A stretch of 64,000 bases of DNA from the NCBI GenBank assembly GCA_031769625.1, contig JAUIMM010000202.1:5690001-5754000 (forward strand), in the 5' to 3' direction. Positions within the stretch are counted from its first letter, which is position 1. Every line of letters starts with the position of its first letter. The notes beneath the pieces were generated by a model, which had not been told where the DNA came from, did not search any database, and saw nothing but the letters and a program-made list of their open reading frames with translations. This stretch comes from Taudactylus pleione (lineage: Eukaryota; Chordata; Amphibia; Anura; Myobatrachidae). Shown here piece by piece: positions 10,665-23,520 of this stretch. The position numbers and the translations under genes are program-made.

Positions 10665-13330
10665 AATCTTTACAGTTTGAGGCTTTCCAAAAAGGAGAAA
10701 CAGTGCAAAGGCACCTGCTAAAGATCCAGCGATGGCGGCAAACCTCACAGAATGATCCTTCTTCTGACAGGTAAGTGCAACTAATGGACGTCATCTAGCA
10801 GATGCTTCCTGCCAAAATACTGTGTATGCTTTGATCATCCAGAACTTTCATCCTACTGATCCTGGAGCTCCATGGGGTCCAACCTAGTGAACACTGTCAT
10901 TCCTCTGCAAATGACTCATGTTTCTATCTTCTCAGCAAAAGACTCCTAAGTTCCATCTTGACTGTAGACAACATCAGCAGTGGAGAAGAAGGCCAGCCAT
11001 TTACCTCTTGGCATCAGGGTGGAGACCAAACAGTGGTCAAAGTAAGATTCCTTCTAAATTGGTGTACTCTACCGCTGTATTACGACACTTTATTATATTG
11101 TTTGGCATCATATTTACCTAATTTATATCTGCCGTAGCATTTTGTCCCTATATAAAATGTTGATGTATCACTGTTATGAATTGTTATCTGCTGCATTTTA
11201 ACTTTATGTTTAACATTGTTATATATGTTATACACTTTTTACCTGTATGACATAGTATAATGTGCTTATATTACCATCATGCATTGCCTATATTATTTGT
11301 ACATTGCTGCAGTATTATGTTTTAAGATTAAATTGTAATATAATAGTTATATGTTGTTGACTTAAGCATATTTGCCTCTGTATAAAGCATTGTTATGTAT
11401 TATGTTAATACAATGTTATCGTTTGGCAAAAAAGTGTTCAATAAATTAATGTATTGTGTTTATACATTGTTGTGTTGGAGAAAAGGGTCTTGATACCCTG
11501 ATTGGCTCAAAAATGTTTTAAATTTAAAATGGTGTTTCATAACTAGCTAAGCCTTAATCTTTACAGTTTGAGGCTTTCCAAAAAGGAGAAACAGTGCAAA
11601 GGCACCTGCTAAAGATCCAGCGATGGCGGCAAACCTCACAGAATGATCCTTCTTCTGACAGGTAAGTGCAACTAATGGACGTCATCTAGCAGATGCTTCC
11701 TGCCAAAATACTGTGTATGCTTTGATCATCCAGAACTTTCATCCTACTGATCCTGGAGCTCCATGGGGTCCAACCTAGTGAACACTGTCATTCCTCTGCA
11801 AATGACTCATGTTTCTATCTTCTCAGCAAAAGACTCCTAAGTTCCATCTTGACTGTAGACAACATCAGCAGTGGAGAAGAAGGCCAGCCATTTACCTCTT
11901 GGCATCAGGGTGGAGACCAAACAGTGGTCAAAGTAAGATTCCTTCTAAATTGGTGTACTCTACCGCTGTATTACGACACTTTATTATATTGTTTGGCATC
12001 ATATTTACCTAATTTATATCTGCCGTAGCATTTTGTCCCTATATAAAATGTTGATGTATCACTGTTATGAATTGTTATCTGCTGCATTTTAACTTTATGT
12101 TTAACATTGTTATATATGTTATACACTTTTTACCTGTATGACATAGTATAATGTGCTTATATTACCATCATGCATTGCCTATATTATTTGTACATTGTTG
12201 CAGTATTATGTTTTAAGATTAAATTGTAATATAATAGTTATATGTTGTTGACTTAAGCATATTTGCCTCTGTATAAAGCATTGTTATGTATTATGTTAAT
12301 ACAATGTTATCGTTTGGAAAAAAAGTGTTCAATAGATTAATGTATTGTGTTTATACATTCTTGTGTTGGAGAAAAGGGTCTTGATTCCCTGATTGGCTGA
12401 AAAATAGCTTAAATTTAAAATGGTGTTTCATAACTAGCTAAGCCTTAATCTTTACAGTTTGAGGCTTTCCAAAAAGGAGAAACAGTGCAAACGCACCTGC
12501 TAAAGATCCAGCGATGGCGGCAAACCTCACAGAATGATCCTTCTTCTGACAGGTAAGTGCTACTAATGGACGTCATCTAGCAGACACTTCCTGCCAAAAT
12601 ACTGTGTATGCTTTGATCATCCAGAACTTTCATCCTACTGATCCTGGAGCTCCATGGGGTCCCACGTAGTGAACACTGTCATTCCTCTGCAAATGACTCA
12701 TGTTTCTATCTTCTCAGCAAAAGACTCCTAAGTTCCATCTTGACTGTAGACAACATCAGCAGTGGAGAAGAAGGCCAGCCATTTACCTCTTGGCATCAGG
12801 GTGGAGACCAAACAATGGTCAAGGAAAGATTCCTTCTAAATTGGTGTACTCTACCGCTGTATTACGACACTTTATTATATTGTTTGGCATCATATTTACC
12901 TAATGTTATCTGCCGTAGCATTTTGTCCCTATATAAAATGTTGATGTATCACTGTTATGAATTGTTATCTGCTGCATTTTAACTTTATGTTTAACATTGT
13001 TATATATGTTATACACTTTTTACCTGTATGACATAGTATAATGTGCTTATATTACCATCATGCATTGTCTATATTATTTGTACATTGCTGCAGTATTATG
13101 TTTTAAGATTAAATTGTAATGTAATAGTTATATGTTGTTGACAAGCATATTTGTCTCTGTATAAAGCATTGTTATGTATGTTAATACAATGTTATCGATT
13201 GCAAAAAAGTGTTCAATAAATTAATGTATTGTGTTTATACATTGTTGTGTTGGAGAAAAGGGTCTTGATACCCTGATTGGCTCAAAAATGTTTTAAATTT
13301 AAAATGGTGTTTCATAACTAGCTAAGCCTT
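10665..13330 (+). repeat. Copies 13-15, second unit of the 5,330-bp duplication
   Basis: Copies start at 10665, 11556 and 12447 and match copies 7, 8 and 9 at an offset of exactly 5,330 bp, including the +1 frameshift, the GATACCCTG variant and the AATAGA change in the second copy. Differences seen are few, such as AAGGCACC for AAATGCACC in the first copy and TTGTTGCAG for TTGCTGCAG in the second. Confidence 0.85.
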
Positions 13331-14220
13331 AATCTTTACAGTTTGAGGCTTTCCAAAAAGGAGAAACAGTGCAAACGCACCTGCTAAAGATCCAGCGATG
13401 GCGGCAAACCTCACAGAATGATCCTTCTTCTGACAGGTAAGTGCTACTAATGGACGTCATCTAGCAGACACTTCCTGCCAAAATACTGTGTATGCTTTGA
13501 TCATCCAGAACTTTCATCCTACTGATCCTGGAGCTCCATGGGGTCCCACGTAGTGAACACTGTCTTTCCTCTGCAATTGACTCATGTTTCTATCTTCTCA
13601 GCAAAAGACTCCTAAGTTCCATCTTGACTGTAGACAAGATCAGCAGTGGAGAAGAAGGCCAGCCATTTACCTCTTGGCATCAGGGTGGAGACCAAACAGT
13701 GGTCAAAGAAAGATTCCTTCTAAATTGGTGTACTCTACCGCTGTATTACGACACTTTATTATATTGTTTGGCATCATATTTACCTAATGTTATCTGCCGT
13801 AGCATTTTGTCCCTATATAAAATGTTGATGTATCACTGTTATGAATTGTTATCTGCTGCATTTTAACTTTATGTTTAACATTGTTATATATGTTATACAC
13901 TTTTTACCTCTATGACATAGTATAATGTGCTTATATTACCATCATACATTGTCTATATTATTTGTACATTGCTGCAGTATTATGTTTTAAGATTAAATTG
14001 TAATATAATAGTTATATGTTGTTGACTTAAGCATATTTGCCTCTGTATAAAGCATTGTTATGTATTATGTTAATACAATGTTATCGTTTGGAAAAAAAGT
14101 GTTCAATAGATTAATGTATTGTGTTTATACATTCTTGTGTTGGAGAAAAGGGTCTTGATTCCCTGATTGGCTCAAAAATAGCTTAAATTTAAAATGGTGT
14201 TTCATAACTAGCTAAGCCTT
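13331..14220 (+). repeat. Chimeric copy 16
   Basis: The 5' half carries the copy 11 markers CTTTCC, CAATTGAC and AAGATC. The 3' half carries the copy 10 markers ACCTCTATG, TTTGGAAAAAAAG, AATAGATT and CATTCTTG. The switch lies in the central part, before ACCTCTATG near 13907. It marks a crossover or conversion tract at the edge of the six-monomer duplication. Confidence 0.75.
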
Positions 14221-16888
14221 AATCTTTACAGTTTGAGGCTTTCCAAAAAGGAGAAACAGTGCAAACGCACCTGCTAAAGATCCAGCGATGGCGGCAAACC
14301 TCACAGAATGATCCTTCTTCTGACAGGTAAGTGCTACTAATTGACGTCATCTAGCAGACACTTCCTGCCAAAATACTGTGTATGCTTTGATCATCCAGAA
14401 CTTTCATCCTACTGATCCTGGAGCTCCATGGGGTCCCACGTAGTGAACACTGTCTTTCCTCTGCAATTGACTCATGTTTCTATCTTCTCAGCAAAAGACT
14501 CCTAAGTTCCATCTTGACTGTAGACAAGATCAGCAGTGGAGAAGAAGGCCAGCCATTTACCTCTTGGCATCAGGGTGGAGACCAAACAGTGGTCAAAGAA
14601 AGATTCCTTCTAAATTGGTGTACTCTACCGCTGTATTACGACACTTTATTATATTGTTTGGCATCATATTTACCTAATGTTATCTGCCGTAGCATTTTGT
14701 CCCTATATAAAATGTTGATGTATCACTGTTATGAATTGTTATCTGCTGCATTTTAACTTTATGTTTAACATTGTTATATATGTTATACACTTTTTACCTG
14801 TATGACATAGTATAATGTGCTTATATTACCATCATGCATTATCTATATTATTTGTACATTGCCGCAGTATTATGTTTTAAGATTAAATTGTAATATAATA
14901 GTTATATGTTGTTGACTTAAGCATATGTGCCTCTGTATAAAGCATTGTTATGTATTATGTTAATACAATGTTATCGTTTGCAAAAAAGTGTTCAATAAAT
15001 TAATGTATTGTGTTTATACATTGTTGTGTTGGAGAAAAGGGTCTTGATTCCCTGATTGGCTCAAAAATGTTTTAAATTTAAAATGGTGTTTCATAACTAT
15101 CTAAGCCTTAATCTTTACAGTTTGAGGCTTTCCAAAAAGGAGAAACAGTGCAAAGGCACCTGCTAAAGATCCAGCGATGGCGGCAAACCTCACAGAATGA
15201 TCCTTCTTCTGACAGGTAAGTGCTACTAATGGACGTCATCTAGCAGACACTTCCTGCCAAAATACTGTGTATGCTTTGATCATCCAGAACTTTCATCCTA
15301 CTGATCCTGGAGCTCCATGGGGTCCCACGTAGTGAACACTGTCATTCCTCTGCAAATGACTCATGTTTCTATCTTCTCAGCAAAAGACTCCTAAGTTCCA
15401 TCTTGACTGTAGACAAGATCAGCAGTGGAGAAGTAGGCCAGCCATTTACCTCTTGGCATCAGGTTGGAGACCAAACAGTGGTCAAGGAAAGATTCCTTCT
15501 ATATTGGTGTACTCTACCGCTGTATTATGACACTTTATTATATTGTTTGGCATCATATTTACCTAATGTTATCTGCCGTAGCATTTTGTCCCTATATAAA
15601 ATGTTGATGTATCACTGTTATGAATTGTTATCTGCTGCATTTTAACTTTATGTTTAACATTGTTATATATGTTATACACTTTTTACCCGTATGACATAGT
15701 ATAATGTGCTTATATTACCATCATGCATCATCTATATTATTTGTACATTGCCGCAGTATTATGTTTTAAGATTAAATTGTAATGTAATAGTTATATGTTG
15801 TTGACTTAAGCATATTTGCCTCTGTATAAAGCATTGTTATGTATTATGTTAATACAATGTTATCGTTTGCAAAAAAGGGTTCAATAAATTAATGTATTGT
15901 GTTTATACATTGTTGTGTTGGAGAAAAGGGTCTTGATTCCCTGATTGGCTCAAAAATGTTTTAAATTTAAAATGGTGTTTCATAACTAGCTAAGACTTAA
16001 TCTTTACAGTTTGAGGCTTTCCAAAAAGGAGAAACAGTGCAAATGCACCTGCTAAAGATCCAGCGATGGCGGCAAACCTCACAGAATGATCCTTCTTCTT
16101 ACAGGTAAGTGCTACTAATGGACGTCATCTAGCAGACAATTCCTGCCAAAATACTGTTTATGCTTTGATCATCCAGAACTTTCATCCTACTGATCCTGGA
16201 GCTCCATGGGGTCCGACATAGTGAACACTGTCATTCCTCTGCAAATGACTCATGTTTCTATCTTCTCAGCAAAAGACTCCTAAGTTCCATCTTGACTGTA
16301 GACAACATCAGCAGTGGAGAAGAAGGCCAGCCATTTACTTCTTGGCATCAGGGTGGAGACCAAACAGTGGTCAAAGAAAGATTCCTTCTATATTGGTGTA
16401 CTCTACCGCTGTATTACGACACTTTATTATATTGTTTGGCATCATATTTACCTAATGTTATCTGTCGTAGCATTTTGTCCCGATATAAAATGTTGATGTA
16501 TCACTGTTATGAATTGTTATCTGCTGCATTTTAACTTTATGTTTAACATTGTTATATATGTTATACACTTTTTACCTGTATGACATAGTATAATGTGCTT
16601 ATATTACCATCATGCATTGTCTATATTATTTGTACATTGCCGCAGTATTATGTTTTAAGATTACATTGTAATATAATAGTTATATGTTGTTGACATAAGC
16701 ATATTTGCCTGTGTATAAAGCATTGTTATGTATTATGTTAATACAATGTTATCGTTTGCAAAAAAAGTGTTCAATAAATTAATGTATTGTGTTTATACCT
16801 TGTTGTGTTGGAGAAAAGGGTCTTGATTCCATGATTGGCTCAAAAATAGTTTAAATTTAAAATGGTGTTTCATAACTAGCTAAGCCTT
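14221..16888 (+). repeat. Copies 17-19
   Basis: Copies start at 14221, 15110 and 15999. Copy 17 is copy 11-like with the second perfect CRE. Copy 18 has a block 1 tail (ACCCGTATG, GGGTTCAATAAA) and unique GAAGTAGG. Copy 19 matches copy 2 for most of its length and then switches to a tail with TTCCATGATTGGC. The run 18-19 thus echoes 1-2 some 15.1 kb away. Confidence 0.75.
16043..16534 (+). CDS. Candidate spliced ORF with its own ATG, copy 19 (exons 16043-16104, 16270-16534)
   Basis: A close relative of copy 2, sharing TCTTACAG before the donor, GACAATTCC in the intron and GTCCGACATAG. It has the same in-frame ATG and the same 109-codon spliced length, with a few residue changes, such as L to R in the LSRYKM segment. 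That two copies 17 monomers apart share this form shows common ancestry, not selection. Function unknown. Confidence 0.25.
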
Positions 16889-19552
16889 AATCTTTACAGT
16901 TTGAGGCTTTCCAAAAAGGAGAAACAGTGCAAACGCACCTGCTAAAGATCCAGCGATGGCGGCAAACCTCACAGAATGATCCTTCTTCTGACAGGTAAGT
17001 GCAACTAATGGACGTCATTTAGCAGACACTTCCTGCCAAAATACTGTGTATGCTTTGATCATCCAGAAGTTTCATCCTACTGATCCTGGAGCTCCATGGG
17101 GTCCCACCTAGTGAACACTGTCATTCCTCTGCAAATGACTCATGTTTCTATCTTCTCAGCAAAAGACTCCTAAGTTCCATCTTGACTGTAGACAACATCA
17201 GCAGTGGAGAAGAAGGCCAGCCATTTACCTCTTGGCATCAGGGTGGAGACCAAACAGTGGTCAAAGAAAGATTCCTTCTAAATTGGTGTACTCTACCGCT
17301 GTATTACGACACTTTATTATATTGTTTGGCATCATATTTACCTAATGTCATCTGCCGTAGCATTTTGTCCCTATATAAAATGTTGATGTATCACTGTTAT
17401 GAATTGTTATCTGCTGCATTTTAACTTTATGTTTAACATTGTTATATATGTTATACACTTTTTACCTGTATGACATAGTATAATGTGCTTATATTACCAT
17501 CATGCATTATCTATATTATTTGTACATTGCCGCAGTATTATGTTTTAATATTAAATTGTAATGTAATAGTTATATGTTGTTGACAAGCATATTTGCCTCT
17601 GTATAAAGCATTGTTATGTATTATGTTAATACAATGTTATCGTTTGCAAAAAAGTGTTCAATAAATTAATGTATTGTGTTTCTACATTATTGTGTTGGAG
17701 AAAAGGGTCTTGATTCCCTGATTGGCTCAAAAATGGTTTAAATTTAAAATGGTGTTTCATAACTAGCTAAGCCTTAATCTTTACAGTTTGAGGCTTTCCA
17801 AAACGGAGAAACAGTGCAAACGCACCTGCTAAAGATCCAGCGATGGCGGCAAACCTCACAGAATGATCCTTCTTCTGACAGGTAAGTGCTACTAATGGAC
17901 GTCATCTAGCAGACACTTCCTGCCAAAATACTGTGTATGCTTTGATCATCCAGAACTTTCATCCTACTGATCCTGGAGCTCCATGGGGTCCCACGTAGTG
18001 AACACTGTCATTCCACTGCAAATGACTCATGTTTCTATCTTCTCAGCAAAAGACTCCTAAGTTCCATCTTGACTGTAGACAACATCAGCAGTGGAGAAGA
18101 AGGCCAGCCATTTACCTCTTGGCATCAGGGTGGAGACCAAACAATGGTCAAGGAAAGATTCCTTCTAAATTGGTGTACTCTACCGCTGTATTACGACACT
18201 TTATTATATTGTTTGGCATCATATTTACCTAATGTTATCTGCCGTAGCATTTTGTCCCTATATAAAATGTTGATGTATCACTGTTATGAATTGTTATCTG
18301 CTGCATTTTAACTTTATGTTTAACATTGTTATATATGTTATACACTTTTTACCTGTATGACATAGTATAATGTGCTTATATTACCATCATGCATTGTCTA
18401 TATTATTTGTACATTGCCGCAGTATTATGTTTTAAGATTAAATTGTAATATAATAGTTATATGTTGTTGACTTAAGCATATTTGCCTCTGTATAAAGCAT
18501 TGTTATGTATTATGTTAATACAATGTTATCATTTGGAAAAAAAGTGTTCAGTAGATTAATGTATTGTGTTTATACATTCTTGTGTTGGAGAAAAGGGTCT
18601 TGATTCCCTGATTGGCTCAAAAATAGCTTAAATTTAAAATGGTGTTTCATAACTAGCTAAGCCTTAATCTTTACAGTTTGAGGCTTTCCAAAAAGGAGAA
18701 ACAGTGCAAACGCACCTGCTAAAGATCCAGCGATGGTGGCAAACCTCACAGAATGATCCTTCTTCTGACAGGTAAGTGCTACTAATGGACGTCATCTAGC
18801 AGACACTTCCTGCCAAAATACTGTGTATGCTTTGATCATCCAGAACTTTCATCCTTCTGATCCTGGAGCTCCATGGGGTCCCACGTAGTGAACACTGTCA
18901 TTCCTCTGCAAATGACTCATGTTTCTATCTTCTCAGCAAAAGACTCCTAAGTTCCATCTTGACTGTAGACAACATCAGCAGTGGAGAAGAAGGCCAGCCA
19001 TTTACCTCTTGGCATCAGGGTGGAGACCAAACAGTGGTCAAAGAAAGATTCCTTCTAAATTGGTGTACTCTACCGCTGTATTACGACACTTTATTATATT
19101 GTTTGGCATCATATTTACCTAATGTCATCTGCCGTAGCATTTTGTCCCTATATAAAATGTTGATGTATCACTGTTATGAATTGTTATCTGCTGCATTTTA
19201 ACTTTATGTTTAACATTGTTATATATGTTATACACTTTTTACCTGTATGACATAGTATAATGTGCTTATATTACCATCATGCATTATCTATATTATTTGT
19301 ACATTGCCGCAGTATTATGTTTTAATATTAAATTGTAATGTAATAGTTATATGTTGTTGACAAGCATATTTGCCTCTGTATAAAGCATTGTTATGTATTA
19401 TGTTAATACAATGTTATCGTTTGCAAAAAAGTGTTCAATAAATTAATGTATTGTGTTTCTACATTATTGTGTTGGAGAAAAGGGTCTTGATTCCCTGATT
19501 GGCTCAAAAATGGTTTAAATTTAAAATGGTGTTTCATAACTAGCTAAGCCTT
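16889..19552 (+). repeat. Copies 20-22, dimer-like relationship
   Basis: Copies start at 16889, 17776 and 18666. Copies 20 and 22 share the 3' half (AATGTCATC, TTTAATATTAAATTG, GACAAGCATATTTGCC, GTTTCTACATTATTG). Copies 21 and 23 share CATTCCACTG, CAATGGTCAAGG, ATCATTTGG and AGTAGA in place of AATAAA. The offset is 1,777 bp, two monomers. Copy 22 has a 5' half like copy 24 (GATGGTGGC, CCTTCTGATCC), so it is itself a chimera. Confidence 0.75.
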
Positions 19553-22500
19553 AATCTTTACAGTTTGAGGCTTTCCAAAAAGGAGAAACAGTGCAAACGC
19601 ACCTGCTAAAGATCCAGCGATGGCGGCAAACCTCACAGAATGATCCTTCTTCTGACAGGTAAGTGCTACTAATGGACGTCATCTAGCAGACACTTCCTGC
19701 CAAAATACTGTGTATGCTTTGATCATCCAGAACTTTCATCCTACTGATCCTGGAGCTCCATGGGGTCCCACGTAGTGAACACTGTCATTCCACTGCAAAT
19801 GACTCATGTTTCTATCTTCTCAGCAAAAGACTCCTAAGTTCCATCTTGACTGTAGACAACATCAGCAGTGGAGAAGAAGGCCAGCCATTTACCTCTTGGC
19901 ATCAGGGTGGAGACCAAACAATGGTCAAGGAAAGATTCCTTCTAAATTGGTGTACTCTACCGCTGTATTACGACACTTTATTATATTGTTTGGCATCATA
20001 TTTACCTAATGTTATCTGCCGTAGCATTTTGTCCCTATATAAAATGTTGATGTATCACTGTTATGAATTGTTATCTGCTGCATTTTAACTTTATGTTTAA
20101 CATTGTTATATATGTTATACACTTTTTACCTGTATGACATAGTATAATGTGCTTATATTACCATCATGCATTGTCTATATTATTTGTACATTGCCGCAGT
20201 ATTATGTTTTAAGATTAAATTGTAATATAATAGTTATATGTTGTTGACTTAAGCATATTTGCCTCTGTATAAAGCATTGTTATGTATTATGTTAATACAA
20301 TGTTATCATTTGGAAAAAAAGTGTTCAGTAGATTAATGTATTGTGTTTATACATTCTTGTGTTGGAGAAAAGGGTCTTGATTCCCTGATTGGCTCAAAAA
20401 TAGCTTAAATTTAAAATGGTGTTTCATAACTAGCTAAGCCTTAAACTTTACAGTTTGAGGCTTTCCAAAAAGGAGAAACAGTGCAAACGCACCTGCTAAA
20501 GATCCAGCGATGGTGGCAAACCTCACAGAATGATCCTTCTTCTGACAGGTAAGTGCTACTAATGGACGTCATCTAGCAGACACTTCCTGCCAAAATACTG
20601 TGTATGCTTTGATCATCCAGAACTTTCATCCTTCTGATCCTGGAGCTCCATGGGGTCCCACGTAGTGAACACTGTCATTCCTCTGCAAATGACTCATGTT
20701 TCTATCTTCTCAGCAAAAGACTCCTAAGTTCCATCTTGACTGTAGACAACATCAGCAGTGGAGAAGAAGGCCAGCCATTTACCTCTTGGCATCAGGGTGG
20801 AGACCAAACAATGGTCAAGGAAAGATTCCTTCTAAATTGGTGTACTCTACCGCTGTATTACGACACTTTATTATATTGTTTGGCATCATATTTACCTAAT
20901 GTTATCTGCCGTAGCATTTTGTCCCTATATAAAATGTTGATGTATCACTGTTATGAATTGTTATCTGCTGCATTTTAACTTTATGTTTAACATTGTTATA
21001 TATGTTTTACACTTTTTACCTGTATGACATAGTATAATGTGCTTATATTACCATCATGCATTGTCTATATTATTTGTACATTGCCGCAGTATTATGTTTT
21101 AAGATTAAATTGTAATATAATAGTTATATGTTGTTGACTTAAGCATATTTGCCTCTGTATAAAGCATTGTTATGTATTATGTTAATACAATGTTATCATT
21201 TGGAAAAAAAGTGTTCAGTAGATTAATGTATTGTGTTTATACATTCTTGTGTTGGAGAAAAGGGTCTTGATTCCCTGATTGGCTCAAAAATAGCTTAAAT
21301 TTAAAATGGTGTTTCATAACTAGCTAAGCCTTAATCTTTACAGTTTGAGGCTTTCCAAAAAGGAGAAACAGTGCAAACGCACCTGCTAAAGATCCAGCTA
21401 TGGCGGCAAACCTCACAGAATGATCCTTCTTCTGACAGGTAAGTGCAACTAATGGACGTCATCTAGCAGACACTTCCTGCCAAAATACTGTGTATGCTTT
21501 GATCATCCAGAACTTTCATCCTACTGATCCTGGAGCTCCATGGGGTCCCACGTAGTGAACACTGTCATTCCTCTGCAAATGACTCATGTTTCTATCTTCT
21601 CAGCAAAAGACTCCTAAGTTCCATCTTGACTGTAGACAACATCAGCAGTGGAGAAGAAGGCCAGCCATTTACCTCTTGGCATCAGGGTGGAGACCAAACA
21701 ATGGTCAAGGAAAGATTCCTTCTAAATTGGTGTACTCTACCGCTGTATTTCGACACTTTATTATATTGTTTGGCATCATATTTACCTAATGTTATCTGCC
21801 GTAGCATTTTGTCCCTATATAAAATGTTGATGTATCACTGTTATGAATTGTTATCTGCTGCATTTTAACTTTATGTTTAACATTGTTATATATGTTATAA
21901 AATTTTTACCTGTATGACATAGTATAATGTGCTTATATTACCATCATGCATTGTCTATATTATTTGTACATTGCCGCAGTATTATGTTTTAAGATTAAAT
22001 TGTAATATAATAGTTATATGTTGTTGACTTAAGCATATTTGCCTCTGTATAAAGCATTGTTATGTATTATGTTAATACAATGTTATCATTTGCAAAAAAA
22101 GTGTTCAATAGATTTATGTATCGTGTTTATACATTCTTGTGTTGGAGAAAAGGGTCTTGATTCCCTGATTGGCTCAAAAATAGCTTAAATTTAAAATGGT
22201 GTTTCATAACTAGCTAAGCCTTAATCTTTACAGTTTGAGGCTTTCCAAAAAGGAGAAACAGTGCAAACGCACCTGCTAAAGATCCAGCGATGGCGGCAAA
22301 CCTCACGGAATGATCCTTCTTCTGACAGGTAAGTGCTACTAATGGACGTCATCAAGCAGACACTTCCTGCCAAAATACTGTGTATGCTTTGATCATCCAG
22401 AACTTTCATCCTACTGATCCTGGAGCTCCATGGGGTCCCACGTAGTGAACAGTGTCATTCCTCTGCAAATGACTCATGTCTCTATCTTCTCAGCAAAAGA

Positions 22501-23520
22501 CTCCTAAGTTGCATCTTCAGTGTAGACAACATCAGCAGAGGTGAAGAAGGCCAGCCATTTACCTCTTGGCATCAGGGTGGAGACCAAACAGTTGTCAAAG
22601 AAAGATTCCTTCTAAATTGGTGTTCTCTACTGCTGTATTACGACACTTTATTATATTGTTTGGCATCATATTTACCTAATGTTATCTGCCATAGCATTTT
22701 GGCGCTATATAAAATGTTGATGTATCACTGTTATGAATTGTTATCTGCTGCATTTTAACTTTATGTTTAGCATTATTATATATGTTATACACTTTTTACC
22801 TGTATGACATAGTATAATGTGCTTATATTACCATCATACATCATCTATATTATTTGTACATTGCCGCAGTATTATGTTTTAAGATTAAATTGTAATGTAA
22901 TAGTTATATGTTGTTGACTTAAGCATATTTGCCTCTGTATAAAGCATTGTTATGTATTCTGTTAATACAATGTTATCGTTTGCAAAAAAGTGTTCAATAA
23001 ATTAATGTATTGTGTTTATACATTGTTGTGTTGGAGAAAAGGGTCTTGATTCCCTGATTGGCTCAAAAATGTTCTAAATTTAAAATGGTGTTTCATAACT
23101 AGCTAAGCCTTAATCTTTACAGTTTGAGGCTTTCCAAAAAGGAGAAACAGTGCAAACGCACCTGCTATAGATCCAGCGATGGCGGCAAACCTCACAGAAT
23201 GATCCTTCTTCTGACAGGTAAGTGCTACTAATGGACGTCATCAAGCAGACACTTCCTGCCAAAATACTGTGTATGCTTTGATCATCCAGAACTTTCATCC
23301 TACTGATCCTGGAGCTCCATGGGGTCCGACATAGTGAACACTGTCATTCCTCTGCAAATGACTCATGTTTCTATCTTCTCAGCAAAAGACTCCTAAGTTC
23401 CATCTTGACTGTAGACAACATCAGCAGTGGAGAAGAAGGCCAGCCATTTACCTCTTGGCATCAGGGTGGAGACCAAACAGTGGTCAAAGAAAGATTCCTT
23501 CTATATTGGTGATCTCTACT
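19075..23520 (+). repeat. 4,446-bp five-monomer duplication, unit 1
   Basis: Covers the 3' part of copy 22, copies 23-26 (starts 19553, 20443, 21333, 22223) and the 5' part of copy 27 (23112). Every private marker recurs 4,446 bp later: AAACTTTACAG, GTATTTCGAC, ATAAAATTTTTACC, GTTGCATCTTCAG, GCTATAGATCC. Edges are set by mismatches at 19074 and 23572, so the crossover lies within about 50 bp. Confidence 0.9.

Noticed and set aside
22221..22409. 62-codon minus-strand frame (MKVLDDQSIHS...) in many copies
   Set aside because: It is antisense to the internal exon and part of the intron, and is open only in copies with CATCAAG in place of CATCTAG or a similar change. No antisense promoter or poly(A) signal was seen.
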